A stretch of 64,000 nucleotides of DNA from positions 5,200,886 to 5,264,885 of the forward strand of contig NC_088789.1 in assembly GCF_949628265.1 (NCBI RefSeq). The letters run 5' to 3'. Position 1 is the first letter of the stretch; every line of letters starts with the position of its first letter. Both the position numbers and the translations under genes were made by a program. This document shows positions 10,166 to 21,139 of this stretch, one piece after another. The stretch is from Cloeon dipterum. Taxonomy: Eukaryota; Arthropoda; Insecta; Ephemeroptera; Baetidae. The notes beneath the pieces are model-generated. The model did no database searches, was not told where the DNA came from, and was given only the letters and a program-made list of their open reading frames with translations.

Positions 10166-10401
10166 TCTTCAGTTCAACGCCATGCCTATGACTACAGTTT
10201 GTTATTTGCACAACATCTTATCGAAAAGACAAGGAATAATCACCCCTGCAGTAAAACAAGACGCCACGAGGCCTTCAAGGACCGCAAATTAGCAGCTTAC
10301 GTGCGGCCGGCTGCGAGAGTTGCTCTGCTCTTGGTGCTATTTTCGCCCAACAGCTGCAGCGAGCTGAGCGAGCTGCAGTGAAGAGATCATAATAAACAAA
10401 C
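10166..10401. promoter_or_regulatory. Divergent promoter region, COA4 / MRPS28
   Basis: The 236 bp between the two start codons must hold both 5' UTRs and both promoters unless hidden upstream exons exist. It is GC-richer than surrounding DNA and contains a repeated CTGCAGCGAGCTGAGCGAGC segment near 10350-10380. No TATA box stands out. Both genes encode mitochondrial proteins, which fits a shared promoter for co-expression. Function is inferred from layout. Confidence 0.55.
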
Positions 10402-11076
10402 ATGGCCGCCATCGCAGCACGAGGGTTCTGCCGGGTTATCACAAATCGGCCCTTTTTCGCCCGCGTTGCTGTCCACAGGTGCCGTTCCGATGGGGCAAAC
10501 GTTGGTCAAGATCACGAGGCACCGACCGATAATAAAAAACTGAGTGGATTCGCCAAATCTTTCCAAAGACAGTTCAAAACCGAAGACGAGAAGAGTGTGC
10601 TCGAGCCAGAGCAAGTGGTCTCTTTCGCGAATCTGCTGAGAAATTCCAAATTTGTTGATGTAGGATTTTATCCATTATTTATCAAGTTGCTTGTTTATTT
10701 ATTTTTTAATTTTAGCTCGGAGACCCAAAAGGCAAGGTAGTGGTTGGAAACATTTACCACATAGTTGGAGATGATCTGTACATCGACTTTGGTTTCAAAT
10801 TCCCTTGTGTTTGCACTCGGCCAGCAAGAAATGGAGAGTAAGAAATAGTCACGATTCTCTAATTTAATGCTCTATTAACCACTCCCCCAATTCAGTGCCT
10901 TTGTCCGTGGCGCCAAAGTGAGGTTGCGTATCAACGAACTGGAGCTGTCTTCAAGATTTTTGGGATCAAACAGGGACATGACTCTTTTAGAAGCAGATTG
11001 CACACTCCTCGGTTTAGTCTATTCGCCAGCACAGTCAAGGGATTCGGGTGCTACAGCGCCAAAAACCGTTCAGTAA
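10402..11076 (+). CDS. MRPS28: Mitochondrial small-subunit ribosomal protein MRPS28 (bS1m)
   Basis: Three exons (10402-10659, 10716-10837, 10896-11076), in phase, giving 186 residues (human 187). It is a structural protein of the mitochondrial 28S ribosomal subunit. The N-terminus is rich in Arg, Ala and Phe ([21 protein letters not shown]) and lacks acidic residues over its first 30 positions, as expected for a mitochondrial targeting peptide. The conserved core follows: [48 protein letters not shown], and RVRL-type segment [17 protein letters not shown] ending in [12 protein letters not shown]. This order matches the family along its length. Introns are 56 and 58 bp. The ATG is preceded by AACAAAC, a good insect-type context. 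AATAAA follows at 11105-11110. Confidence 0.95.
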
Positions 11077-11104
11077 TATTTTGTAGGTACATAAATTAAA
11101 TATA

Positions 11105-11110
11105 AATAAA
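11105..11110 (+). terminator. Polyadenylation signal of MRPS28
   Basis: AATAAA 28 nt after the MRPS28 stop codon. The opposing RRP8 signal lies at 11144-11149, so cleavage sites of the two convergent mRNAs probably overlap. Confidence 0.65.
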
Positions 11111-11143
11111 ATGTTTCTCAAATGTAAAGGATCAACCAGATAT

Positions 11144-11149
11144 TTTATT
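11144..11149 (-). terminator. Polyadenylation signal of RRP8
   Basis: AATAAA on the minus strand begins only 2 nt after the RRP8 stop codon (TGA at 11153-11151). If used, it would leave a 3' UTR of only some 20-30 nt. This is the only standard signal between the stop codons of RRP8 and MRPS28 on this strand. Confidence 0.55.
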
Positions 11150-11150
11150 T

Positions 11151-12564
11151 TCATCTCCTCTTGTACATACAAGGTTTGAGCTTTAACTGTGGAAGTTTTT
11201 TCTTCGCATCTATGGAAAGTGTCTTCTTGAAATCCAGGAAGTAGAAGTAGGTTTTCGTCAAATTCTTGGAAGCCAGCTTGAAGCCATGTTTCGTTACTCC
11301 GTAAATGAAGCTGTTCAGACCCTTTTCTCCGTCAAATCTGCTCTCCACCTCTGCAATTTTCAAAGTTCCCCTGAAATAAATTATCAGAGACATTATTAAT
11401 TGTGATGACAATTAGTTTCCCTCCCTTTAGCGGGGAAAGTTTCTGCTAACTAAAATAAAATTGTTAGTAAATTAATTTACCCTGGTTTGAGCACTCGATT
11501 GGCCTCCAAGATGAACTCGGAGAGGTTTGTTCCCATCAGAGAGAGACAAAAGACAGCGATGTCTACAGAGGAATTAGGCAAAGGTGTGTGTGTCATATCA
11601 CAAACGGTGACATTTTCGTTCATGGCAACCAGATCAAATGAATGGACTTTGTTCTGGACACTAAAAGAAAGGCGCGCGTCCCCGCACCCAAAGTCTGCAA
11701 TGACCAAGTCGCTGCCTCTGAAATATTTGTTTCAATAAATCAAAATTTAGTGGTACTAAAAATTATGTACTTCTTTTTTATGTTGGCAATGATCAAGTCC
11801 AAAGGATTGAATTCCCATTGCTGAACTTGCTGTTGAAATCCTTCGTGATAGGCCGTGAACGCCTCAGGATTCTTGGTAAACATTTTAATGGACTTTGATC
11901 CTTCTGCCGTGTAGAGTTGTTCGTTTAAAAACCTATAATCTGATTATTAATCAACCCGCAACAAAAATTGGTAGTACAAAATTAAATTATTCTCAAAGAG
12001 TGATTTCATTATCACATTTTGTGTCAGCAAAAAATGGATAATAATTGTACGAGTTCATTTTTTTTATCTCAGCAATAAATAACGGTTTTACAATTCACGT
12101 ACACAAATTATGTTTAGATAGAAATATAATTATTTGGTAAGTTTTTGTTTCAATATCCTTGTTGCATAAAATCTTATTGCTTTTATTAACTATGTAGATT
12201 ATTTGTATTAGTGAGTTCCATGAGGTACCTATTAACGTAATTTTTATTTTTTTAAGAAACAAGGGAAATAAGAAATAATAATATGAACTTATTACCTAAA
12301 ATGAGCACCGTGTAGCCTTTCCATCATTCTTTCACGCAAACTGGTAGGAGCTTCATTTTTCTTTGAGGTGAGTTCACTTTTTTTGGTTTCGTTGACCCAC
12401 TCCTGAACTTTTTCAATCTTTTTATTGGCAGTTTTAGTTTTTGCTGGTTTTGTTTTCTCTTTAAGCATATTTTGGAATTTGTGATTCGCCACTTTAAACT
12501 TCTGTTCCTTGCCAACAGTCTTTTGGACAGTTTTCGCATTTTTTCTCTTCCTGTTTTTTCCCAT
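11151..12564 (-). CDS. RRP8: RRP8-type rRNA adenine methyltransferase (nucleomethylin)
   Basis: Four exons in minus order: 12564-12296, 11932-11771, 11717-11481 and 11370-11151, giving 295 residues. RRP8 installs N1-methyladenosine in large-subunit rRNA in the nucleolus; the mammalian protein is also part of the eNoSC silencing complex. Exon 1 is a long, very basic region ([14 protein letters not shown]...) fitting nucleolar targeting. The conserved domain begins at [22 protein letters not shown], a signature of the family, followed by FHEGFQQQV-type and [10 protein letters not shown] segments. The SAM-binding motif [10 protein letters not shown] comes next, then [16 protein letters not shown] and [15 protein letters not shown], the conserved core that is diagnostic for RRP8. 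Introns are 363, 53 and 110 bp. It is shorter than human RRP8 (456), mostly in the N-terminal tail. It converges with MRPS28 and diverges from the TRPML gene. Confidence 0.95.
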
Positions 12565-13133
12565 GTCGTATCTGAAGCCACAACCTAAAATGTTTGAGCT
12601 TAAGATTATTATATTATTTTGAGCGTATCTAAATAATGCTTTGATTATTTATGTATGTCAATCGATCAATTGCGTTAATTATACTCACTTATGTATTGTC
12701 CTGTTTATGATATTTCTTCACTTTAGACAATAATAATCACGTGCGTTTAATGCTCAAAAGTTTGCTTGTTGTGAGTGTGAGTAAACTTGTGATGACCACA
12801 GCCCCACAGCTGGCCCAGTCACTGAAGCCAACCTTATTTGAAAAAAAAAATAATATAATTTTACTCTAATTTCTGGCTTTTAAACTCAAAATTTTTTAAG
12901 ATTTATGTATTGATTTTATTACAATCATTATATTAGATTTTTATTAAGTAAATTTATTTCAAGCAGTCCAGCTATTTTGGAATGGTTGTTTTTTCAATGG
13001 TTGGCAACATTGCAACGGGCTGAAAACAAGATAATATACGAGACATGGATCAGCTGCACAAGTTGCAATATTTAGCTGATCTATTTTGATCAAATTATAG
13101 GTATAGAAATTGGAGCTAGCGTCGTCGAATAGA
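12565..13133. other. Intergenic region, RRP8 / TRPML divergent promoters
   Basis: 569 bp between two divergent start codons. The sequence is very AT-rich, with poly-A and TTATTA runs. I see no coding region and no clear core-promoter motif. It presumably holds both promoters and 5' UTRs. Confidence 0.45.
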
Positions 13134-16100
13134 ATGAACGTCGCAAGAACAAGCGCACTAATGCACAACAGCACAGAAGAACCCAATCGGCCCTTCAGCC
13201 TTCGGGAAGGAGGCCAGCCCGAGATGCGGCGCAGGTCTGGATCTTGGTCTGGTGCCAACGAGAGCGAGGAGGGTGCGTAGATGCACTTTTTACCATATCT
13301 TAACCAGTTACATGTGATTTTATATAATACTCTTATTTTGTCGCAGAACTAGAGGCAATGAACTTAGCGAGAAACAACCGCCTGTTAATCAACGACAGCA
13401 CTGTCACCGAACACGGCAGCTCAGTTTCTCAGGCTGAGGAGAAAATGCGGAGAAAGCTGCGTTTCTTCTTCATGAATCCGATTGAAAAGTGGCAAGCCAA
13501 GAGAAGATTCCCTTTTAAGTTCATAGTTCAGCTTATTAAGATTGTCCTTGTCACAGCCCAAGTAATGCATTACTGTCCCAAATTTTGATGATACTGATTC
13601 AGTGGCTTTATTTTGCAGTTATGGTGGTTTGCCAAAGGTCGATACGGCCACATCAACTACACTTGGGACAATCGAATTTCCTTTTCTCACCTTTTCCTTC
13701 GGGACTGGGACCCAATGAGGGAGGTGGACACCTATCCTCCTGCCACAGGTCCAATGGCTCTCTACAAAATTGACGAGTTTTTCGACACAATCGATTTCGC
13801 CGCTCTTGGAGTAATTTTCATCGAATTCTCCTGTGACGTTTAATTAACAATGGATTTACAGTATGCAAACTTGACGAATTCAATCGGGCCTTACTTTTAT
13901 CCTACAATAGACAACACTATCACTCCTATGGAGTTTTGCATGAGGAACTACAAAGAAGGCATCATTTTTGGTTTCAACGAAAGCTATGTTTTCAACAGTG
14001 AAATTGTTGAGAGTAATTTTATCTGTCCTCATTGAATGAAGTGGTTAACAATTTGTCTTAAGGCTGTGTCAACTTGACTTTTCCTGTGAACGCAACTGAG
14101 TTTTCAAGTGCCGAATACTTGAGCAAAAAGAATGTCAGCATCAATTTTTCTGCGCTTGTCTCTGCCAGCTTGAACTTTGCGATCAAGACAGTGAATTTCA
14201 GATCAGCTGGACCTATTTCCCCGCCTGACTGCTACAGATTTGATATAGAGGTAAGTGACTGTTAAATTCAACTTGTTATTTTGATGAGCTAACAGTTCAA
14301 TAATTAAAAAAAAAATGTCTGCTGAAGAACATTATCATGAATATAAATAATTAATCTCATGAACTATTTCCAATATATCATTCCAGATTGATTTTGACAA
14401 TTCAGATCATGATGGCCAAATGATGCTCTCATTGGACGCACAAGCAACTCGCCTCTATTGCAATGGAGTCGCCAAATATAATTGTAATTTGAATTCACAA
14501 CCATTTCCAAACACGCCCTTGATTATTTTCTATTCAGCTGACAATATGGTCGGGTCAGTTCTTCGCACCTTGATGAACGTGACAGTCATTGTAATTTGCA
14601 GCATTTCACTAATCCTGTGCAGCAGAGCTTTGATCAGAGCACAGCAACTGAAATGGGTAAGCTGTGGGGTGAAACTCTGGCTGTTCTTATGTTGGTGATC
14701 AATCAGGAAACAGTGAGATTCTTCAAAACCACTTACGGAAAAGAGCTTAGCTCCAAGGGCAAGATGGAATTCATCAACTTCTGGTACATCATGATCATTG
14801 CGAATGACCTTCTTATCATTTCTGGTTCTGCGATCAAAGAAGAAATCGAGAGAAAAGTACGGGTTGGTAAAATTAATTGACTTTACAATACTTGCGCCTC
14901 AAAACTCGTCAAACTTTTCTTTGAAATTAACTGTGAACCTTGCAGCAATTTGGCGGCGATCAGTGGAATATCTGCAGCCTTCTTCTTGGAACAGGAAACC
15001 TTCTGGTTTGGTTTGGCGTGCTCCGCTATCTGGGATTTTTCAAGACTTATAATGTAACTTTTGGAATTAAATCATTAATCTTTGGGTGTAAAAAGTTTTG
15101 ATTTACTTTTTTCAGGTATTGATCTTGACCCTCCAGAGAGCAGCACCGCGAGTGGCCAGGTTTTCCTTGTGCGCTCTTATAATTTACGCTGGATTCACTT
15201 TTTGTGGGTGGCTCATCTTAGGACCGTATCACATGAAGGTAAATTGTTGTAATTTATTACAAATTGTTGATAACGTTTTCAAAAGGGTAGATTTTCTGTC
15301 CTTTATGTTGTATTTTTTTATTTGGGATATTGTACTTTTAAATCGCTAAAATCCATCTTATTTGCTTCCCTGCTTGTGATTGAAATCTAATTTAAATCAA
15401 AAAGATATTCCAAAATCCCCTTTAAATATTTAGGATTTATTGAATAAAAAAAAAATTGAGGAGTGACAGCTACGTTTTGAAATTTTTAAGTACATATATA
15501 CATGACAACCGCTTAAAGTGACCCAAAAGTTAGTGTTTTAATTGAAGAATGATTAAGCAACCAAGACAAGAACATGTGGGGAGCAATCTTGCTGAGTTGT
15601 TGGTTGGAATTCAATACCGTTGTTATAAAACATGTCACTTAACTGTTGCTGTTAATGCATTATCAGAATTCCAAATATATTTCAAAAGATACTTAGTGAA
15701 AAAACAATTTGTAGTGTATTCCAATAAGTATTCCAATAATCCTGTGTTTTAAAATTGAGAAATGTGTCTTTTTGAAATCACTGCCTCAAACAAGCACTCA
15801 GCCTAACTCCCCAGGAAATTTCCAGGTTTGAATTATTTAATACTGGTATTTCAAAAGCAATCAAGCCCATGCTCACACTTCTCAATTATTGGTTAAGATA
15901 AATTTTCATCAACTAGCAACTAATTTAATCAAATTTAATTTTATCAATTGATATTTTCAGTTCCGCTCATTGTCTACGACCTCTGAATGCCTCTTCTCAC
16001 TGATTAACGGTGATGACATGTTCGCCACCTTCTCCATTATGTCTGAAAAATCAATGATGCTTTGGTGGTTCAGTCGAATCTACCTCTACCTATTCATCGC

Positions 16101-17317
16101 GCTCTTCATTTACGTAGTGCTGAGCTTGTTCATCTCGCTGATTATGGACGCTTATGAGACAATTAAGGTCTGAATCCGATCAGAATGAGCAAGAGATAAA
16201 ATCAACTGATTGTTAATTTCTTCCAACCGCAGTGTTATTACCAGGAAGGTTTCCCAAAGAGTGATTTGATGGAGTTTGTATCGCAGTGCACGGAGCCACC
16301 CTCCAGTAACAGATTCCGAACTGATTCCTTCACCAATGATCTCACTGACCTGCTCAAATGGCTCTGGTGCTGCCGAAGGTAACTAGAGAATATTTTTGTA
16401 TTTCTCTTGCTCTTTGCTCAAATGATTCCAATGCATGTTCCGAAGTTTACTTGCTTGGTTACACAAAACTAATCAAAATTTTCTGATTTGCCAGTTTGGC
16501 AAGCTTTGTCCACACCAACAAACTAAATATAATAAGACATTATACAGTAGGAAAATAATTTAAAAACTTAATGAGAATGAGATACTATTAATTTATTGTG
16601 AATGAATAATTTATTAAACGCAATAATGCGTGCAACACTAAGCCCACTGTCCACGATATTGACGTAGTATCGCTGCCATGTTAATTATAACCAGAAAGAT
16701 TGGAACGCGTATTTGCCACAAATAACGTTTGTGATAAATTCGAGTGTGCACGAGACGACTCGACTTTCTACAGAGTCAAAAGACAATAGGATATAAAATA
16801 ATGAAGAAATCAACCATTTTCCTTATTTTACATTTCAATGCTAATTCTACATTGCACAATCTACAACACATTGTTACAGTATTTACAATTAGATATCGCC
16901 AGCACCTTCTTTAAATATCGTGTTTTGACTCATTCTCATATTTCATGTTAAAGTACGGCTAAATAACTTCTATGCCATGAGTGGCAGTATGGGATACATT
17001 TAAGTCAGAGAGTTAAACTACAGTTTCAATAATTTTATTATTATATTTAATTTCTTAGCCTTACAATCTTGGAAAACTATCTAACTCAATGTCGATATTT
17101 TATTTTCCTTTTTAAATGTATGCCACCGGCCTTGACTAATATTCCCTTGAAGAAAAAATAGTAATTTTATTGTTGTTAAAAGAATTATCTAGACTGCATT
17201 TCCCCCCAAAACTTCCTCAAAAATCTTCATACTCATGACCATGTGGTGCAAATTTTGACTGTTTCCCATTGCAGGAATCCTGTGATTGACGGTGATGACG
17301 AGCCAATCTTGCAGTAA
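13134..17317 (+). CDS. Trpml: Mucolipin (TRPML) cation channel
   Basis: Twelve exons: 13134-13272, 13347-13561, 13619-13810, 13862-14012, 14063-14250, 14387-14656, 14707-14856, 14946-15053, 15116-15238, 15961-16167, 16233-16378 and 17275-17317. All phases agree and give 643 residues. TRPML channels are late-endosomal and lysosomal Ca2+ and cation channels opened by PI(3,5)P2. Seen: a polybasic N-terminal region ([19 protein letters not shown]) like the phosphoinositide-binding site, TM1, then a large luminal loop with many N-x-S/T sites (NYTW, NLTN, NESY, NATE) and cysteines. Five further membrane segments follow, with the pore helix and filter [16 protein letters not shown], a near match to the family. 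The C-terminus has a CC pair before RR (possible palmitoylation) and an acidic tail ending DDEPILQ that could act as a dileucine-type sorting signal. Insects usually have one such gene. The last intron is 896 bp; several others are 50-60 bp. Confidence 0.95.
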
Positions 17318-17952
17318 AGAGGTACTATTGTGGAACTTGCCATTCCCAACTTGATCTCTTCGTGCTACAGAATCAAAAGTCAGATCGCAGCTTTGATGCT
17401 GAGAAATCAGTCTTCATGTGTCATCATACTTTTTAGACAAGATATAATGAGACTGCATCCTCAATCCATGTTGTGTACAAAAGTTATGCTAGACTCCATT
17501 TGCTGGTCATGTTTTATTTTCCTAATTTTTATCCTGTTATATTAAATCGTTTTTAAATTTGTTACATATGACGCAAGTAAGCAGAATATTAGTCTCCATT
17601 AAATAGTCCTATGTTTTAAATCTTATCAGGTTGTGCAATCATTAAAAAGATACAACGATATCATTTCATTGCGCCTAATGTTAAACATAATTAACCACTC
17701 ACATTCCTCATGTTATTCAATTAAAAATATTGTGCTGCTGATTTGCTATTTTTATTACTTGTTTGCCAAATGATACATATTAATAATAAACAAACCTACA
17801 TCCTGAACTTTGACCTGTTCTTAATTCTTTATTCATGCTACCTACTTTTTAAATGGTGGATCTTTTGAGCAATCAAATTGGCTGATAGCATCGTCTTAAA
17901 TGATCACAACAAAAAAACAATGTTCCACTCCGTCACCATGTGTGTACGATAG
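17318..17952. other. TRPML 3' UTR and IYD upstream region
   Basis: About 630 bp, AT-rich, with no coding region I can support. A polyadenylation signal AATAAA at 17785-17790 would give TRPML a 3' UTR of roughly 480-500 nt. That leaves only about 160 bp for the promoter and 5' UTR of the downstream deiodinase gene, whose ATG is at 17953. Confidence 0.4.
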
Positions 17953-19716
17953 ATGCCTGACCCAGTTGCGAGTATTCAGTCTCAAGCCGGCGCTATGTTG
18001 GAGCACATGCCTTTTCTGGCCGCTTACTGGCCTTACGTTGTCACATTTTTAGCGGCCCTTTTTGTGCCCGGTTTGTGGCGCAAGAACGACAGTAAGGGTG
18101 AGAAAAATGATGCCCCTAAGCAGTACCAGACACCTGACCAAGGTAATTCTTTAGTGTCTCCAAATCATGTCTCATTGGGGAAAAATGGCTAGATGATTAA
18201 AATTTATGAAGATATCGTATATCTCTACTCATAGACTTAAAAATATATTTTTTATTGTTGGGTTGGAGCTTTGTTTTTGTTATGATACATTTTAATTTTT
18301 TGAATCGATTTTGAGGCTGACAACAGAGTCAACCAGTGTTCAAAATATTATTTCAGTGACAGTTAAATTTAAAGTTCAAATCTTTATTAATTTTCAATAA
18401 TCTTGGAATTTAGGTTACACTTGTTCTCTAGTAGTCACAGCAACATCAAAACAGAAAGTGATAAGATTTTACCCCTCTCTTATGCGCTTTATGGCTGTGA
18501 ATCTACATGATAGTACATACATATATGTAAAATGGACGTGGGCAAAAGGCCGTGACCATTCTTAGCAAACGCTTTCACCGACCTGATTGCCATGGGTGTG
18601 CTCAAGATTAAGAAACCATTTGCTTATACACATGATTTTCAAACATTTTAGTTCACATAAATTGATCGTCACTTAAACAAAAAATAATTGATTTAACTTT
18701 TTAAAAATTAAATAATTGGTTTGAACCCCTGGCACATAGCAAATTATGCAACCGGGCGGTCGCAAGTGTGCACGCAGTTGCATAACACTTAAGATTTTGG
18801 AATTTATTTTGTTTTAATAAATTCTTGTCAATTCTCAAATAGCTGCTGAAATCAAGGAGGAAGAAGATTGGATGGACTATCAAAACACACTGACCAGCGC
18901 CCTTCCTGAAGATTTGCAGCACATCCCATTCGCATACAAAAGACCGACCGAGAACGAAATGCTCAAACGCTCCCAGGAGTACTACGAAATGGTAAACGGC
19001 AGGCGCACGATACGATTCTTCAGTCCTGATCCAGTTCCTATTGATGTTATTAAAAATATCATCAAAGCCGCAGGTAAATTGCTTCATTGAAATCTTAAAC
19101 CTGAGTAGTTTTTTTTTGTTAGACTATTAAAACAAATTATTTTTGTGGTGCGCACGCAGCCACTTCACCCAGCGGTGCTCACACGGAGCCGTGGACCTAC
19201 GTTGTTGTGCAAGACCCAGATGTCAAGGCCAAGGTGCGCCAAATCATTGAGGATGAGGAAGAAATCAACTACAAGAAACGCATGGGCCAGCAGTGGACGA
19301 CCGATCTGAAGCCGCTGAGGACCAACTGGATCAAAGAGTACTTGACTGACGCGCCGTACCTAATCCTCGTCTTCAAGCAGATGTTCAGCCTCAAAGAGGA
19401 CAACACCAAGAAAATTCACTACTACAACGAGATCAGCGTGGCCATATCCTACGGAATTTTCCTAACAGCGGTTCAGGTATATATTCAAATTTCAAGAAGA
19501 GGATAAGTATTAAAATTTTAATTATTATTTCAGAATGCTGGACTTGTCGGTCTGACTAGCACCCCGCTTAACTGCGGCCCTGCCCTTCGCAACCTGCTGG
19601 AACGTCCTCCATCGGAAAAACTGATGCTGCTCTGTCCAGTCGGGTTCCCCGCCAAAGACGCCACTATTCCCGACCTGGAAAGGAAGCGCCTCGAAGACGT
19701 TATGGTTCTTTTTTAA
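17953..19716 (+). CDS. IYD: Iodotyrosine deiodinase (halotyrosine dehalogenase)
   Basis: Four exons (17953-18142, 18843-19073, 19160-19476, 19534-19716), giving 306 residues (human 289). IYD is a membrane-anchored FMN flavoprotein of the nitroreductase fold that reductively removes iodine, or bromine and chlorine, from mono- and di-halotyrosine. Seen: an N-terminal membrane segment ([20 protein letters not shown]), a charged linker, then [28 protein letters not shown] with the FMN-binding Arg pair, [15 protein letters not shown], the active-site lid [14 protein letters not shown]...[10 protein letters not shown], and [16 protein letters not shown]. The lid keeps the Glu, Tyr and Lys that grip substrate in human IYD, so true dehalogenase activity is expected. 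Insects lack thyroid hormone, so the role is likely halotyrosine salvage or detoxification. A candidate polyadenylation signal AATAAA is at 20174-20179. Confidence 0.96.
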
Positions 19717-21139
19717 AATTAATTGTGCATCTGGTACAAAATTTTGGGTTGGCATCAAATGAGATTTTAAACTTTGGCGTTTTAAGAAATATATTTTTTT
19801 CGGTTTTCCGACACTTACAATCTGCTTAATTAAATTTAGCCATTTGTGAAATTCACGTTTTATCATTCACCATCATAAATATTACAATGTAAGCTACTCC
19901 AACCTTTTTTCGAGGGAATGAGTAAATTTTAAATAGAAACAGCAAGTATAATGACAACAAGCGGGATTTTTGCACTTGAATATTCGTGGGCACTCGTGGT
20001 GACTCCAGTTTTTCCATTTGACAGTAGCCAGAGCGATTTCCTCTGTATAATCAACAGGGTGACGAGTTGAGTCGATGATCATCACGATCCTTCAGCAGTA
20101 CACCATGGTTCCTGAAATTGTAAACATAGAAACTTGATTCAAAAGCTCCAAAATAGTAACAGCTACTGTAACAAATAAAAAGCAGGAAGGTTAAAATAAA
20201 TAAGGTCTTATACCGTTACAGGCAAACAAATAATTTGTAAATAATGAAAATTTTGAAATCAGCTATTAATTGATTGGTGTAAACTTAATGCTAATATTTA
20301 ATACTTTATGGTATAGATCATAATTACCTTGAAGCAGAAGCAAGATTAATGAAATGGAGAGTGCCCTTTTGACGACATTTTTGGTGTGCTATTGGCGGAA
20401 TGCCTTTGTGTGTTGCACATGCTTGTACAATATATTTTTTTTAATTAAAGCGATTATTCGGTGTTTTTTTCCAGTGCAACATTTAGAAATGGTAACGTGT
20501 GTATGCAATGTGGACTGTGTAATTTGCACTTATTGAATAATTTATGTAAATGAGCAGTGCTCGGTGGAGTGCCAGTGGAGTTAAATTAACATGTTTAGAT
20601 TAATTAAGAATATAGTATTTAATTGTTGTATTTACACAATAGGCAGATTAATGTTAACAACAGCCCATTTCAATTTTATTGCAATGTCAGACACTACAGA
20701 AAATAAAAAATTGATAATCTTCGTAGAAAAATCTAGATATATTTATAAATGTAGAAACACAACAAATGTTGGAAACATTGGGGAGCTAATCAAAAACCTT
20801 TCTTGATGCCAAATCAAGAACGCATTGAAAAAGTTCCGAATTAAAGCAATTTTTACACATTCATCCTATTGATATGTTCAGCATGCTAAATCAAAAGAAT
20901 TTTTGGCAAGAAAGTAACAATCACAGAACTATTTGAAAACCCCAGTGAACAGATATCGAGAAGGACAAAGAACCGCAGACATCTAATTTATCATCTTCCA
21001 AAAATCGTTCCAGGATTAAAGTGAAATGCGACAAGTAGTGAAAAATGTTGAGACATGAGTATCTGCCGACAGTCGATTGAATAGTAATGAAGCTGCAGTA
21101 AAGGCAAATTGTGTTTTGGAAAAATGCGTGCTGTGGTTT
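19717..21139. other. Intergenic region between IYD and the Rho GEF
   Basis: About 1.4 kb including the IYD 3' UTR (AATAAA at 20174-20179) and the 3' UTR of the minus-strand Rho GEF. Short open frames such as 19894-20085 (minus; Cys/His-rich, KCKNPACCHYTCC) and 20591-20806 (plus) have no recognisable homology or splice context. I see no RNA gene. Confidence 0.4.

Noticed and set aside
15549-15752. 67-codon plus-strand frame in TRPML
   Set aside because: Inside the 722-bp intron 9; exons 9 and 10 join in frame around the TRPML pore without it.
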